Shown here: one piece after another, positions 27,091-35,915 of the stretch | How the letters are laid out: each line of letters starts with the position of its first letter | Position numbering within the stretch: the stretch's first letter is position 1 | NCBI RefSeq assembly: GCF_001613795.1 | Contig: NZ_LPVZ01000002.1 | Location: 1 to 64,000 of the forward strand | Direction: 5' to 3' | Origin: Thalassospira sp. MCCC 1A01148 | GTDB lineage: Bacteria > Pseudomonadota > Alphaproteobacteria > Rhodospirillales > Thalassospiraceae | Length of the DNA: 64,000 bases | Translations under genes and position numbers: made by a program | The notes under the pieces: model-generated | Databases searched by the model: none | The model's input: only the letters and a program-made list of their open reading frames with translations | Told to the model about the DNA's origin: nothing

Positions 27091-28113
27091 TTACTTCAGC
27101 ATGCGGTCTTCGGCAGACGGCATGAATTCATCGGTATAGATGTCATCAACAGACGGCTTGTTCTCGAAACCGAACGCCAGGGCAACCTGATCGATGGCCT
27201 TGGCCATACGGTCGGCTTTGACAAGGCCCATGCCTTCTTCAAGGGTTGCCGGGGTAACGACGTTTTCGTCGATCGCCATCTGCAGGCGCTGCAGCTCAAG
27301 ATCCGGGTTGATCAGCGGATCAACTTCCTTAAGGGCGTCAATTGCGGATTGCGGATCGGCAATCGCCGCAGCCCAGCCTTTGACCACACCGCGCAGGAAG
27401 CCTTTAACCTCTTCCGGGTGGTTTTCCATCATGTCCGGCGAAGCCAGAATGCCGTTGCCATAGAAGTCCATGCCAAAGTCTTTGTACATAAAGACGGTCA
27501 GGTCATCCTTGGCAACACCCTGTGCCTGCAGGTTCAGGATCGAGGTAAAGTAGTGACCGGAAATCGCATCCACATCGCCACGCACCAGCATCGGCTCACG
27601 CAGCGGCGGATCCATGCTTTCCCAGGTCACAGCGTCAAGGTCCAGACCGGTTGCCGATGCAAAGGCCGGATACAGTTTGCGGGATGCATCAAAGACCGGT
27701 GCGCCAAGGGTCTTGCCGATCAGGTCTTCCGGCTTGGTAATGCCGGAACTTTTAAGCATGAACAGCGCAAATGGCGGGCGATCATAAACCATGAAGATCG
27801 ACTTCATGGCGCGATCCGGGTTGGATGCGTTGAATTCCACCAGCGAGTTGATGTCAGCAAGCGATATATCATAAGCGCCGCTGGCAACACGGGTGATCGC
27901 ACCGACCGAACCGTTGCCCGAGTCAATCGTGACATCAAGGCCTTCTTCGTCAAAATAGCCGTTCTTCTTGGCCAGAAGATACGGTGCAGCCGGACCTTCA
28001 TATTTCCAGTCGAGCGAGAATTTAATCGCCATATCTGCCAGTGCAGCATGCGCGCCAAGGGCAACAGCTGCCCCGATAGCAGCCCCCAAAAGTCTGTTCG
28101 TAAGCGTGGTCAT
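27091..28113 (-). CDS. ABC transporter substrate-binding protein, NMT1/THI5-like
   Basis: The periplasmic binding protein of the importer. The 340-residue product has a signal peptide (LTNRLLGAAIGAAVALGAHAALAD). The NMT1/THI5-type fold follows: IKFSLDWKYEGPAAPYLLAKKNGYFDEEGLDVTI, GSVGAITRVASGAYDIS, then a second lobe. The ATG at 28113 has AGGAGG well placed before it; the frame to 28194 is spurious. Members bind nitrate, sulfonates or thiamine pyrimidines. The opening 'DWKYEGPAAP' is closest to the pyrimidine/unknown branch, but the ligand is unproven. No TPP riboswitch was seen upstream. Confidence 0.88.
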   Translation of the reverse strand: MTTLTNRLLGAAIGAAVALGAHAALADMAIKFSLDWKYEGPAAPYLLAKKNGYFDEEGLDVTIDSGNGSVGAITRVASGAYDISLADINSLVEFNASNPDRAMKSIFMVYDRPPFALFMLKSSGITKPEDLIGKTLGAPVFDASRKLYPAFASATGLDLDAVTWESMDPPLREPMLVRGDVDAISGHYFTSILNLQAQGVAKDDLTVFMYKDFGMDFYGNGILASPDMMENHPEEVKGFLRGVVKGWAAAIADPQSAIDALKEVDPLINPDLELQRLQMAIDENVVTPATLEEGMGLVKADRMAKAIDQVALAFGFENKPSVDDIYTDEFMPSAEDRMLK

Positions 28114-28246
28114 GTTTAAAGAAGCCTCCTGATTGCGGATTGATGTAACAATCCAGCTACCTGATAAATCCAATGCGCTCTCAGCAATGGTCATGCCATC
28201 TTGCCAATGCGCCCGCTTTGTCGCGGTTTTGTAATCTTCACCGAGC

Positions 28247-28274
28247 AGAGTAGTGGTGTTTATTATTTGGTCAA
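28247..28274 (-). promoter_or_regulatory. Candidate sigma-70 promoter of the ABC importer
   Basis: On the minus strand TTGACC (28269-28274) and TACTCT (28247-28252) are 16 bases apart, within the AT-rich spacer between the importer and the ATP12 gene. It would give a leader of about 130 bases. This rests on hexamer match only. Confidence 0.35.
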
Positions 28275-28375
28275 TGGGGCAAATTGATCAAAAATTATAC
28301 AGGAATTCTTGATAATCGCCCATTTGACGCGCTTTATCTTGTAAATCACTTGCGCAAAACGCTGCATTTAGGCAT

Positions 28376-29098
28376 ATGGCGTTCATGCTTACACAATCGA
28401 TCAATCGTTTCTATAAAAAGGCCGACGCCGCTGCTGATGACAGCGGGGCAGGCTGGCGCGTTCTTCTTGACGGGCGGGCGGTGAAAACCCCGGCCAAGGC
28501 GGATTTCCTCCTGCCATCAGAAGTACTTGCGCGTGAAATCGCTGCGGAATGGGAAGCGCAGGGTGAAAAGGTCCAGCCTTCCACCATGCCGATCATGCAG
28601 CTTGCCGCGACCGCCATTGACCGTGTGCGTCCGAACCGCGCAGGGGTGATCGCAGAGTTGACCGGCTATGGGCGCTCCGATCTGCTGTGTTATCGCGCAC
28701 CCTATCCGGAAGAATTGATCGAACGTCAGGCCAAAAAATGGCAACCGCTGCTCGATTGGTCAAAGGACGATCTTGGCGTGGCGCTTCAGGTCACCGAAGG
28801 TGTGATGCCGATCACTCAGGATGACCACGCGCTTTTGCGTTTGCAGGATCATGTCGAATCTTTCGATGATTATTATCTGACAGCCCTGCACAGCCTGACC
28901 ACGGTGTCGGGGTCGGTCATCATTGGCCTTGCGGTGATGAACAAGAAGATCGACGCCCAGAACGCCTTTGAGTGCGCCATGCTTGATGAAGAATACGCCA
29001 TGGAGAAATGGGGCGAAGACGCAGAGGCAATTGCCCGGCGCGACCGTCACCGGGCGGAGCTTCTGGCCGCGGGCCGCTATCTCGAACTGCTTGGCTGA
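28376..29098 (+). CDS. ATP12-family F1-ATPase assembly chaperone
   Basis: ATP12 binds the F1 alpha subunit during assembly of ATP synthase; the family is shared by alphaproteobacteria and mitochondria. The 240-residue product has the N-terminal NRFYKKADAAADDSGAGWRVLLDGRAVKTPA, the hallmark for the family, then AAEWEAQGEKVQPSTMP and YGRSDLLCYRAPYPEELIERQ. The ATG at 28376 is used; one at 28385 would remove three residues. It is divergent from the importer and convergent with the solo ABC membrane protein. Confidence 0.92.
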   Translation: MAFMLTQSINRFYKKADAAADDSGAGWRVLLDGRAVKTPAKADFLLPSEVLAREIAAEWEAQGEKVQPSTMPIMQLAATAIDRVRPNRAGVIAELTGYGRSDLLCYRAPYPEELIERQAKKWQPLLDWSKDDLGVALQVTEGVMPITQDDHALLRLQDHVESFDDYYLTALHSLTTVSGSVIIGLAVMNKKIDAQNAFECAMLDEEYAMEKWGEDAEAIARRDRHRAELLAAGRYLELLG

Positions 29099-29129
29099 CC
29101 CTTGGTGGCGGCATTTGCCGCCATCAATG

Positions 29130-30095
29130 CTATTTCATCCAGCGCGCGATCATTCTGTGCTGCACGGCTGCCTGTGCCGCCACCCGGTAATAGGACAACA
29201 ATTCGCGCATCGGTGACGACATCCGGTCAAAGCCTGAAATAAACGCCACAATGATACCGACCGACGTTTGGTCCTGAATCACCAGATAGCCGCCAACAAA
29301 CAGCACGCTCAGCGGTGCCAGCGCATTCAGCAAGTTGATCAGTGACTTCATGCCGAATTTCAGAACGAACAACTGCATCCGGTTGTCAAACAGCCCGGTG
29401 ATCCCGCGATTGATCGGGCTGAGTTGCTCGTCATCGCTTTTGTCAGATGACAGATCTGAAAGCTCGTCACTGACTTCACGCATTTTCTCGACCCGATCTT
29501 CAATCAGGGCATTGATGCGTTTCTGAATGATCGGCACAAGCGCGATCTGCGGGATCAGGGCGATCACCCCGATCAGGCCGATCATCGGTTCAACACTGAT
29601 CATATAGCCAAGCCCAAAGATCAGCATGCCGCTATTGACCACCGGCTGCGACAGGCCATCGCCAACAAACCCGCCCAGTTTCTCGATCTCGGCCCCGATG
29701 ATCGAAACTGCACGTCCGTTGCTTTCATCGTCGCTTCCGGCCTGATTGTGGGCGCGCAGGCGCGTCAGGTGCTTGCGGTTATACTGGATCGCGCTTTCAC
29801 TCAGCCAGCCTTCATAAATGCGCAGCACATATTTGATGCTGCCATGCACGACAATCACACCCAGATACAGAATGGCCAGCGTAATCAGAAGGTCAAAGTC
29901 CTGCGGGGTGATGGCGTTATCAACAATCCGGCGTTGCAGCTCGATCGGGGCGATGCCAAGGGCGGCCACAATCACCGCAAGGCTGCATACCGCCACCTGA
30001 TGCCAGCCACTCATGCGCCAGACATACCCCCACAAGGAGCCAGCAGGGCGATCATCGCCGGTTTTTTCCGGATTGCGGGGGCTGAATTTTAACAT
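29130..30095 (-). CDS. ABC-exporter transmembrane domain protein lacking an ATPase domain
   Basis: A 321-residue polytopic protein matching the six-helix membrane domain of type IV ABC exporters (GIAPIELQRRIVDNAIT, IKYVLRIYEGWLSESAIQYNRK, and the late GGYLVIQDQTSVGIIVAFISGFDRMSSPMREL). Exporters normally continue into a nucleotide-binding domain, but this gene stops at HRMIARWMK and only 31 bases remain before the ATP12 stop. No Walker A or signature is present in any frame nearby. The start at 30095 is tentative; the frame is open to 30218. It may pair with an ATPase encoded elsewhere or have another role. Confidence 0.75.
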   Translation of the reverse strand: MLKFSPRNPEKTGDDRPAGSLWGYVWRMSGWHQVAVCSLAVIVAALGIAPIELQRRIVDNAITPQDFDLLITLAILYLGVIVVHGSIKYVLRIYEGWLSESAIQYNRKHLTRLRAHNQAGSDDESNGRAVSIIGAEIEKLGGFVGDGLSQPVVNSGMLIFGLGYMISVEPMIGLIGVIALIPQIALVPIIQKRINALIEDRVEKMREVSDELSDLSSDKSDDEQLSPINRGITGLFDNRMQLFVLKFGMKSLINLLNALAPLSVLFVGGYLVIQDQTSVGIIVAFISGFDRMSSPMRELLSYYRVAAQAAVQHRMIARWMK

Positions 30096-30433
30096 GGGCT
30101 CAATCGGTTGTGGTGACGACAGGCATATACTGTACGCGATAACAGGACCCCGGATCAGGGTAATCGCACGGTAAGCTACTCCTGAAACGCGCCATGCGCG
30201 CAAATGATCCTGTGACACGGGTCGCGCGGGTACAACTCTAGACTTTAGTCCAGCCCATTCACATATATCGCGATGACGTTAGGGAAATCAGGTGTTTACG
30301 GGGTATTCTCGACCTCTGGCAGAATAGCAAAAATAATTGGCATTCCAGTACCGAATAATGCTATTTCATTCTCGAGACGCGCACATTGGGCCGAAATGTG
30401 CCAAATGGCCGATCACAGCAAGGAAAACGCAAC
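30096..30433. other. Gene-free divergent promoter region (338 bases)
   Basis: It separates the minus-strand membrane-domain gene from pccB. The half nearer pccB (about 30300-30370) is clearly AT-rich (AGCAAAAATAATTGG, AATAATGCTATTTCATTC), as expected of a promoter. I looked for the TTTGCAAA motif tied to PccR control of propionyl-CoA carboxylase in some alphaproteobacteria and did not find it. No open frame here looks coding. Confidence 0.5.
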
Positions 30434-31966
30434 ATGCAGGATATTGTCGCCAAACTCGAAGCGAAGCGCGCCGAAGCTGCCATGGGCGGTGGCCAGCGCC
30501 GCATTGATAATCAGCACAAGAAAGGCAAGCTCACCGCGCGTGAACGCCTTGATGTGCTGCTTGACGAAGGCTCCTTCGAAGAATGGGACATGTTTGTCGA
30601 ACATGATTGTGTGGATTTCGGCATGACCGAAAACCGCATTCCCGGCGATGGTGTCGTCACCGGTCACGGCACGATCAATGGCCGTCTGGTCTTTGTTTTC
30701 TCGCAGGATTTTACGGTGTTCGGCGGCGCACTTTCGGGGGCGCATGCGCGCAAGATCGCCAAGATCATGGATCAGGCGATGAAGGTCGGCGCGCCGGTGA
30801 TCGGGCTTAATGATTCGGGCGGGGCGCGTATTCAGGAAGGTGTCGAAAGCTTGGCTGGCTATGCCGATGTCTTCCAGCGCAATGTCGAGGCATCCGGCGT
30901 CATCCCGCAAATCTCGCTGATCATGGGGCCGTGTGCCGGTGGGGCGGTTTACAGCCCGGCCATGACCGACTTCATCTTCATGGTCAAGGACAGCTCCTAT
31001 ATGTTCGTGACCGGTCCTGACGTGGTCAAAACCGTCACCCACGAAGAAGTCACCCACGAACAGCTGGGCGGGGCATCGACCCACACCAGCGTGTCGGGTG
31101 TGGCTGATCTCGCCTTTGACAATGATGTCGACCTGCTGCTTCAGACCCGGCGTTTCATGGACTTCCTGCCACTGTGCAACAAGGAAGATCCGCCTGCACG
31201 CCTGTGCGAAGATCCAATCACGCGTGATGACTTCTCGCTCGATACCCTGGTGCCAGAAAACCCCAACATGCCCTATGACATGAAGGAACTGATTACCAAG
31301 ATCGTCGATGAGGGCGACTTCTTTGAAATTCAGGCCGACTACGCCAAAAACATCATTATCGGCATGGCGCGCATGGATGGCCGCACGGTTGGTATCGTCG
31401 CCAACCAGCCGATGGTTCTGGCCGGGTGCCTTGATATCGACAGCTCCAAAAAGGCCGCGCGTTTCGTGCGCTTCTGCGATGCCTACAACATTCCGATTGT
31501 CACCTTTGTCGATGTGCCGGGCTTCATGCCGGGGACCGCACAGGAATATGGCGGCATCATCAAACATGGTGCGAAACTGCTTTATGCCTATGCAGAGGCC
31601 ACCGTGCCCAAGGTCACCGTCATTACCCGCAAGGCCTATGGCGGCGCATATGACGTGATGTCATCGAAGCATCTGCGCGGGGATGTCAACTATGCCTGGC
31701 CGACCGCCGAAATTGCGGTGATGGGGCCCAAGGGGGCGGTGGAAATCATCTTCAGGGCGGATATGGACAATCCTGAAAAGATCGAAGCCCGCACCGAAGA
31801 ATACCGCGAAAAATTCGCCAACCCGTTTGTCGCGGGCCGCAAGGGGTTCATTGATGATGTCATCATGCCGCATGGCACGCGCCGCCGCGTTTGCAAGGCG
31901 CTTGGCATGCTGCGCAACAAGGACATCAAGAACCCTGAAAAGAAACACGGCAACATTCCGCTGTAA
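30434..31966 (+). CDS. pccB: Propionyl-CoA carboxylase beta chain
   Basis: The carboxyltransferase subunit moves CO2 from carboxybiotin to propionyl-CoA, giving methylmalonyl-CoA. The 510-residue product starts [20 protein letters not shown] and has [20 protein letters not shown], the acyl-CoA pocket [14 protein letters not shown] and the C-terminal [24 protein letters not shown], all diagnostic of PccB. GGAAA precedes the ATG; the open frame from 30386 is not needed. pccA follows 21 bases later, so both subunits are co-transcribed. Confidence 0.96.
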   Translation: MQDIVAKLEAKRAEAAMGGGQRRIDNQHKKGKLTARERLDVLLDEGSFEEWDMFVEHDCVDFGMTENRIPGDGVVTGHGTINGRLVFVFSQDFTVFGGALSGAHARKIAKIMDQAMKVGAPVIGLNDSGGARIQEGVESLAGYADVFQRNVEASGVIPQISLIMGPCAGGAVYSPAMTDFIFMVKDSSYMFVTGPDVVKTVTHEEVTHEQLGGASTHTSVSGVADLAFDNDVDLLLQTRRFMDFLPLCNKEDPPARLCEDPITRDDFSLDTLVPENPNMPYDMKELITKIVDEGDFFEIQADYAKNIIIGMARMDGRTVGIVANQPMVLAGCLDIDSSKKAARFVRFCDAYNIPIVTFVDVPGFMPGTAQEYGGIIKHGAKLLYAYAEATVPKVTVITRKAYGGAYDVMSSKHLRGDVNYAWPTAEIAVMGPKGAVEIIFRADMDNPEKIEARTEEYREKFANPFVAGRKGFIDDVIMPHGTRRRVCKALGMLRNKDIKNPEKKHGNIPL

Positions 31967-31987
31967 GACAAATTGGGAGACAGAAAA

Positions 31988-33988
31988 ATGTTTAGCAAGA
32001 TCCTGATTGCCAACCGCGGTGAAATCGCCTGCCGTGTGATCAAATCAGCCCGCAAAATGGGCATCAAGACCGTTGCGGTCTATTCCGATGCCGATAAAAA
32101 CGCCCTGCATGTTCAGATGGCCGACGAGGCCGTCCGCATCGGCCCGGCACCCAGTAATCAGTCCTATCTGATTATTGAAAACATCATTGACGCCTGCAAA
32201 TCCACAGGGGCCGAGGCCGTCCATCCCGGCTATGGCTTCCTGTCGGAAAATCAGGCCTTCGCCAAGGCCCTTGATGCAGCAAACATTGCCTTTATCGGCC
32301 CGCCGAATGGTGCCATTGCCGCCATGGGCGACAAGATCACCTCGAAAAAGATCGCGGCCGATGCGGGTGTTTCAACCGTTCCCGGTTTCATGGGCGTGAT
32401 CAAGGACACCGACGAGGCCGTCAAGATCGCCAATGATATCGGCTACCCGGTGATGCTCAAGGCATCCGCTGGTGGTGGCGGCAAGGGCATGCGTATTGCC
32501 CGAAACGATGCCGAATGCCGCGAAGGTTTCGAACGTGCGACGTCAGAAGCCGCAAGCTCCTTTGGCGATGACCGCGTCTTTGTCGAAAAATTCGTCGAGG
32601 AACCGCGCCATATCGAAATTCAGGTGCTGGCCGACAAGCACGGCAACGCGATCTATCTTGGCGAGCGCGAATGCTCCATCCAGCGCCGCCACCAGAAGGT
32701 CGTCGAAGAAGCCCCGTCACCCTTCATTGACCCTGCCACCCGCAAGGCCATGGGCGAACAGGCCGTTGCACTGGCACGCGCGGTGGATTACTGCTCTGCC
32801 GGGACGGTGGAATTCATCGTTGATAAGGACAAGAATTTCTACTTCCTTGAAATGAACACCCGGCTTCAGGTCGAACATCCGGTGACCGAGCTTGTCACCG
32901 GCCAGGATCTTGTCGAATGGATGATCAAGATCGCCGGTGGTGAAAAACTGACGCTCAAACAGGATGACGTCAAACTGACCGGCTGGGCCATGGAAACCCG
33001 CGTCTATGCCGAGGATCCCTTCCGCGAATTCCTGCCCTCTACCGGCCGCCTGGTACGCTATCAGCCACCAGAAGAATCCGACACCGTGCGTGTGGATACC
33101 GGCGTCTTTGAAGGCGGCGAGATTTCGATGTTCTATGACCCGATGGTCGCGAAACTGATCACCTATGGTGAAAACCGCGATCAGGCGATTGGTGAAATGC
33201 GCCGCGCGCTTGATGCCTATTATATTCGCGGCATTTCGCACAATATCCCGTTCCTGGCCGCTGTTATGGCCAACAAACGTTTCCAGGATGGCAATATCAC
33301 CACCAACTTCATCGCTGAAGAATACCCGGATGGTTTCTCGGCCGATGATCTGCCCAACGACGATCCATCGACCCTGATCGTGGTCGCGGCCTACCTTAAT
33401 CAGCGTCTTGCCGAACGCAATGCCGGCATCACAGGCCAGGTCAGCGATCATCCGCTTGAAATTGCCGAAAGCTGGGTGGCGGTCTGCGGCGATGAATACA
33501 CGCCGTTTGATATCGAGTTTGATGGTGTTAACGGCGATTACATCGTTGCCATAGGGGACCGCAGCTACGGCGTGGTCTCGGACTGGAAGATCGGCGATCC
33601 GATGTTTGTCGGTGAAATCGACGGTGCCCCGGTCTGTGTGCAGATCGACCTCGAAGGGGTGGGCTATCGCCTGTCGGCCAACGGCATTCAGCGCAGCTTC
33701 AAGGTGATGCTGCCACGCGTCGCGGAACTGCAAAAACTGATGCCGTTCAAGGCCCCGCCGGATATGTCGAACTTCCTGCTCTCGCCAATGCCGGGCTTGC
33801 TCGTCAAGGTCTCGGTCGAGGAAGGCCAGACCGTCCAGCCGGGCGAGGAACTCTGCATCCTTGAGGCCATGAAGATGGAAAACGTCCTTAAATGCGAAAG
33901 CAAGGGTGTCGTCAAAAAGATCCACGCCGAACAGGGCGCAAACCTCTCGGTCGATGCCATCATCATCGAGTTCGAAAAAGACGAATAA
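31988..33988 (+). CDS. pccA: Propionyl-CoA carboxylase alpha chain (biotin-containing)
   Basis: This subunit carboxylates biotin with ATP and bicarbonate and carries the biotin. The 666-residue product has the biotin-carboxylase N-domain (KILIANRGEIACRVIKSARK) and the ATP-grasp loop KASAGGGGKGMRI. It also has the catalytic region EMNTRLQVEHPVTE, a PCC-type linker domain and a C-terminal biotinyl domain with EAMKMEN (biotin on about K629). A longer in-frame start at 31973 is unlikely. A terminator follows 35 bases later. Confidence 0.97.
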   Translation: MFSKILIANRGEIACRVIKSARKMGIKTVAVYSDADKNALHVQMADEAVRIGPAPSNQSYLIIENIIDACKSTGAEAVHPGYGFLSENQAFAKALDAANIAFIGPPNGAIAAMGDKITSKKIAADAGVSTVPGFMGVIKDTDEAVKIANDIGYPVMLKASAGGGGKGMRIARNDAECREGFERATSEAASSFGDDRVFVEKFVEEPRHIEIQVLADKHGNAIYLGERECSIQRRHQKVVEEAPSPFIDPATRKAMGEQAVALARAVDYCSAGTVEFIVDKDKNFYFLEMNTRLQVEHPVTELVTGQDLVEWMIKIAGGEKLTLKQDDVKLTGWAMETRVYAEDPFREFLPSTGRLVRYQPPEESDTVRVDTGVFEGGEISMFYDPMVAKLITYGENRDQAIGEMRRALDAYYIRGISHNIPFLAAVMANKRFQDGNITTNFIAEEYPDGFSADDLPNDDPSTLIVVAAYLNQRLAERNAGITGQVSDHPLEIAESWVAVCGDEYTPFDIEFDGVNGDYIVAIGDRSYGVVSDWKIGDPMFVGEIDGAPVCVQIDLEGVGYRLSANGIQRSFKVMLPRVAELQKLMPFKAPPDMSNFLLSPMPGLLVKVSVEEGQTVQPGEELCILEAMKMENVLKCESKGVVKKIHAEQGANLSVDAIIIEFEKDE

Positions 33989-34023
33989 GCAGCCTGATCC
34001 CTCAAGGGTGATGCATGATTAAG

Positions 34024-34055
34024 GCACTGACTGGAAACGGTCAGTGCTTTTTCTT
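34024..34055 (+). terminator. Terminator after pccBA
   Basis: GCACTGAC and GTCAGTGC pair as an 8-bp stem with an 8-base loop, followed by TTTTTCTTT. Confidence 0.8.
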
Positions 34056-34255
34056 TAACCTGTTCAAACACTTGTGTTTTCAAGGGCTTTCGGATCCGTT
34101 TCACGCATATTAAATACAGATAACGGGGCTTTACGGCGCGTTTGCACTGCCATATGGTCGTGAATTGAGGCCGTAATCCCTGTGAACATCAAGGTTGACT
34201 GCCAACGCATTGAACGTGCCTGCGGCCATCCAATAACAAGAAACGAGGCGTAAGA

Positions 34256-34990
34256 ATGTACAAGCTGATTGCTTTTGATGGCGACGATACCCTTTGGCAC
34301 AACGAGCCACTTTTCCGCCAAGCCCATGTGCAGCTTCGCGAAATGCTGGGACACTATGTTGATCCCGAACAGGTTGATGATCGCCTCTATCAGGCCGAGT
34401 TGGCCAACCTTTCCATCTATGGCTATGGCGTGACGGGCTTTACCCTGTCGATGATCGAAACGGCGATCGAATTGTCTGATGGTAAAATCAGTGCCGAAGA
34501 CATCCACAAACTGGCCGAAACAGGTAAATCCATGCTGCGCGCGCCCACCCGGATCATTGAAGGGGCCGAGGCCGTGCTCAGGCAATATGCCAATCACCCG
34601 AAATACAAGGTGGTGCTGATCACCAAGGGTGACCTGATCGCCCAGCAGCTCAAGATCGAACGTTCCGGCTTTGAAGACCTGTTTGACGGGATTGAAATCG
34701 TCTCGGAGAAAGACTCGCTGACCTATCGCAACATCTTTGGCCGCTATGGCGTTGAGCCCGAAGAGGCGATCATGATCGGCAATTCGATGAAATCCGATAT
34801 TCTGCCGGTCCTTGCGTGCGGGGCGACGGCGATCCACATTCCCTATGAAATCACCTGGGTGCATGAAATGGTCGATCAGACCGAAATCGACAATGCCAGC
34901 ATCATTACGGCCGAAAGCATTGCACATGTGCCCCAGGTCATTGAAAAACTGGAACAGGAAAAGACCAGCGGGAGTATGGAGCATGTCTGA
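34256..34990 (+). CDS. HAD-superfamily hydrolase
   Basis: A 244-residue HAD-fold protein. Motif I is LIAFDGDDTLWHNEPLFR (nucleophile D8, D10), motif II VVLITKGDLIAQQLK, motif III with K in VSEKDSL and motif IV IMIGNSMKSDILPVLACGA. The 'GDDTLW' form and helical cap (about residues 20-100) resemble the FMN phosphatase / YjjG-like HAD-IA group. The substrate is unknown. The 3' end overlaps the DUF1244 gene by 8 bases, so the two are likely co-translated. Confidence 0.87.
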   Translation: MYKLIAFDGDDTLWHNEPLFRQAHVQLREMLGHYVDPEQVDDRLYQAELANLSIYGYGVTGFTLSMIETAIELSDGKISAEDIHKLAETGKSMLRAPTRIIEGAEAVLRQYANHPKYKVVLITKGDLIAQQLKIERSGFEDLFDGIEIVSEKDSLTYRNIFGRYGVEPEEAIMIGNSMKSDILPVLACGATAIHIPYEITWVHEMVDQTEIDNASIITAESIAHVPQVIEKLEQEKTSGSMEHV

Positions 34991-35366
34991 TTGCGCCGGT
35001 TCTGAAATGTCGACAGAAGCCGTACTGGCCAACGGCCCGGCAGCCGATCTTGATCCGCAAACCAAACTGGAACTCGAAGCCGCTGCCTTTCGCGGGCTGG
35101 TGACCCATCTGCAAAACCGCAAGGATGCACAGAATATTGATCTGATGAACCTTGCCGGGTTCTGCCGCAACTGTCTGGCCAAATGGTATCTGGCCGCAGC
35201 GCGCGAACGCGGTGTCGCCATGGATTACGATGGTGCTCGTGAAGTCGTCTATGGCATGACCTATGACGACTGGAAGGAAAACCATCAACTTCCCGCATCC
35301 GAGGAACAGAAACAGAAGTTTCAGGATACCGCCCATCTGCACGCCAAAATCCCCGGCGCGAAATAA
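34983..35366 (+). CDS. DUF1244 family protein
   Basis: A 127-residue protein whose central part (FRGLVTHLQNRKDAQNIDLMNLAGFCRNCLAKWY) carries the DUF1244 signature around the CRNCLAKWY motif, followed by YDGAREVVYGMTYDDWKENHQ. The family is about 95 residues, small, helical and mostly alphaproteobacterial, with no known function. The first 30 residues are an unconserved extension, so a start at the ATG at 35007 is also possible. It overlaps the upstream HAD gene by 8 bases. Confidence 0.85.
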   Translation: MSDCAGSEMSTEAVLANGPAADLDPQTKLELEAAAFRGLVTHLQNRKDAQNIDLMNLAGFCRNCLAKWYLAAARERGVAMDYDGAREVVYGMTYDDWKENHQLPASEEQKQKFQDTAHLHAKIPGAK

Positions 35367-35430
35367 CGCCCGGCAGACAGGCCGATCAAATCTGACATCC
35401 TGACATATCGGAAAGGGAGGACGTCCGATC

Positions 35431-35745
35431 ATGACAGATACAAGTCCCGACCCGTCAACCGGGGCCGGAAACATCGCCGTTCATGCCCGGATCGAAGGCC
35501 GCGTTCAAGGCGTGTGGTATCGCGCATGGACCGTGGAACAGGCCCGCAAGCGCGACCTGACCGGCTGGGTGCGCAATCGCAATGATGGCACGGTCGAGGC
35601 GGTCTTTTGCGGGCCGGTCAAGGTCGTTCAATCCATGATCGACGCCTGCCACGAAGGCCCGACCCATGCACGCGTGGATCGCATTCACGAAGAACCTGCC
35701 CTTGAAGACGGCTATACGTCATTTGAAAAACGCCCAACCGCGTAA
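35431..35745 (+). CDS. acyP: Acylphosphatase
   Basis: A small enzyme that hydrolyses acyl-phosphates such as acetyl phosphate. The 104-residue product has the signature GRVQGVWYRAWT with catalytic R31 and GWVRNRNDGTVEAVF with catalytic N49. The first 15 residues are an unstructured extension over the usual 90-residue form. GGGAGG lies upstream of the ATG. It probably forms one unit with DUF1244, 64 bases upstream. Confidence 0.94.
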   Translation: MTDTSPDPSTGAGNIAVHARIEGRVQGVWYRAWTVEQARKRDLTGWVRNRNDGTVEAVFCGPVKVVQSMIDACHEGPTHARVDRIHEEPALEDGYTSFEKRPTA

Positions 35746-35915
35746 ATGCCGCCAAACTCAATGAATTGGCGTCTTTATCAAAGCCGCTCTAAAAGCCTTT
35801 TTGCGCGATAATGTGGAAAAAGGCTTTTTCTTTATCGCACTGCGGTGGCATGGTTATGAAATCCTGTCTGCATGGTCAGATCGATGCAGTCCGGAAATCA
35901 ACAGGGAGACTACAT

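Noticed and set aside
28114..28375. Possible TPP riboswitch before the NMT1/THI5-like binding protein
   Set aside because: Neither the CTGAGA box nor the ACCTGATCTGG-like box is present on the minus strand.
30413..33925. Long minus-strand frames opposite pccB (384 codons) and pccA (402 codons)
   Set aside because: The plus-strand genes carry full family signatures; the antisense products are His/Arg-rich shadow translations.
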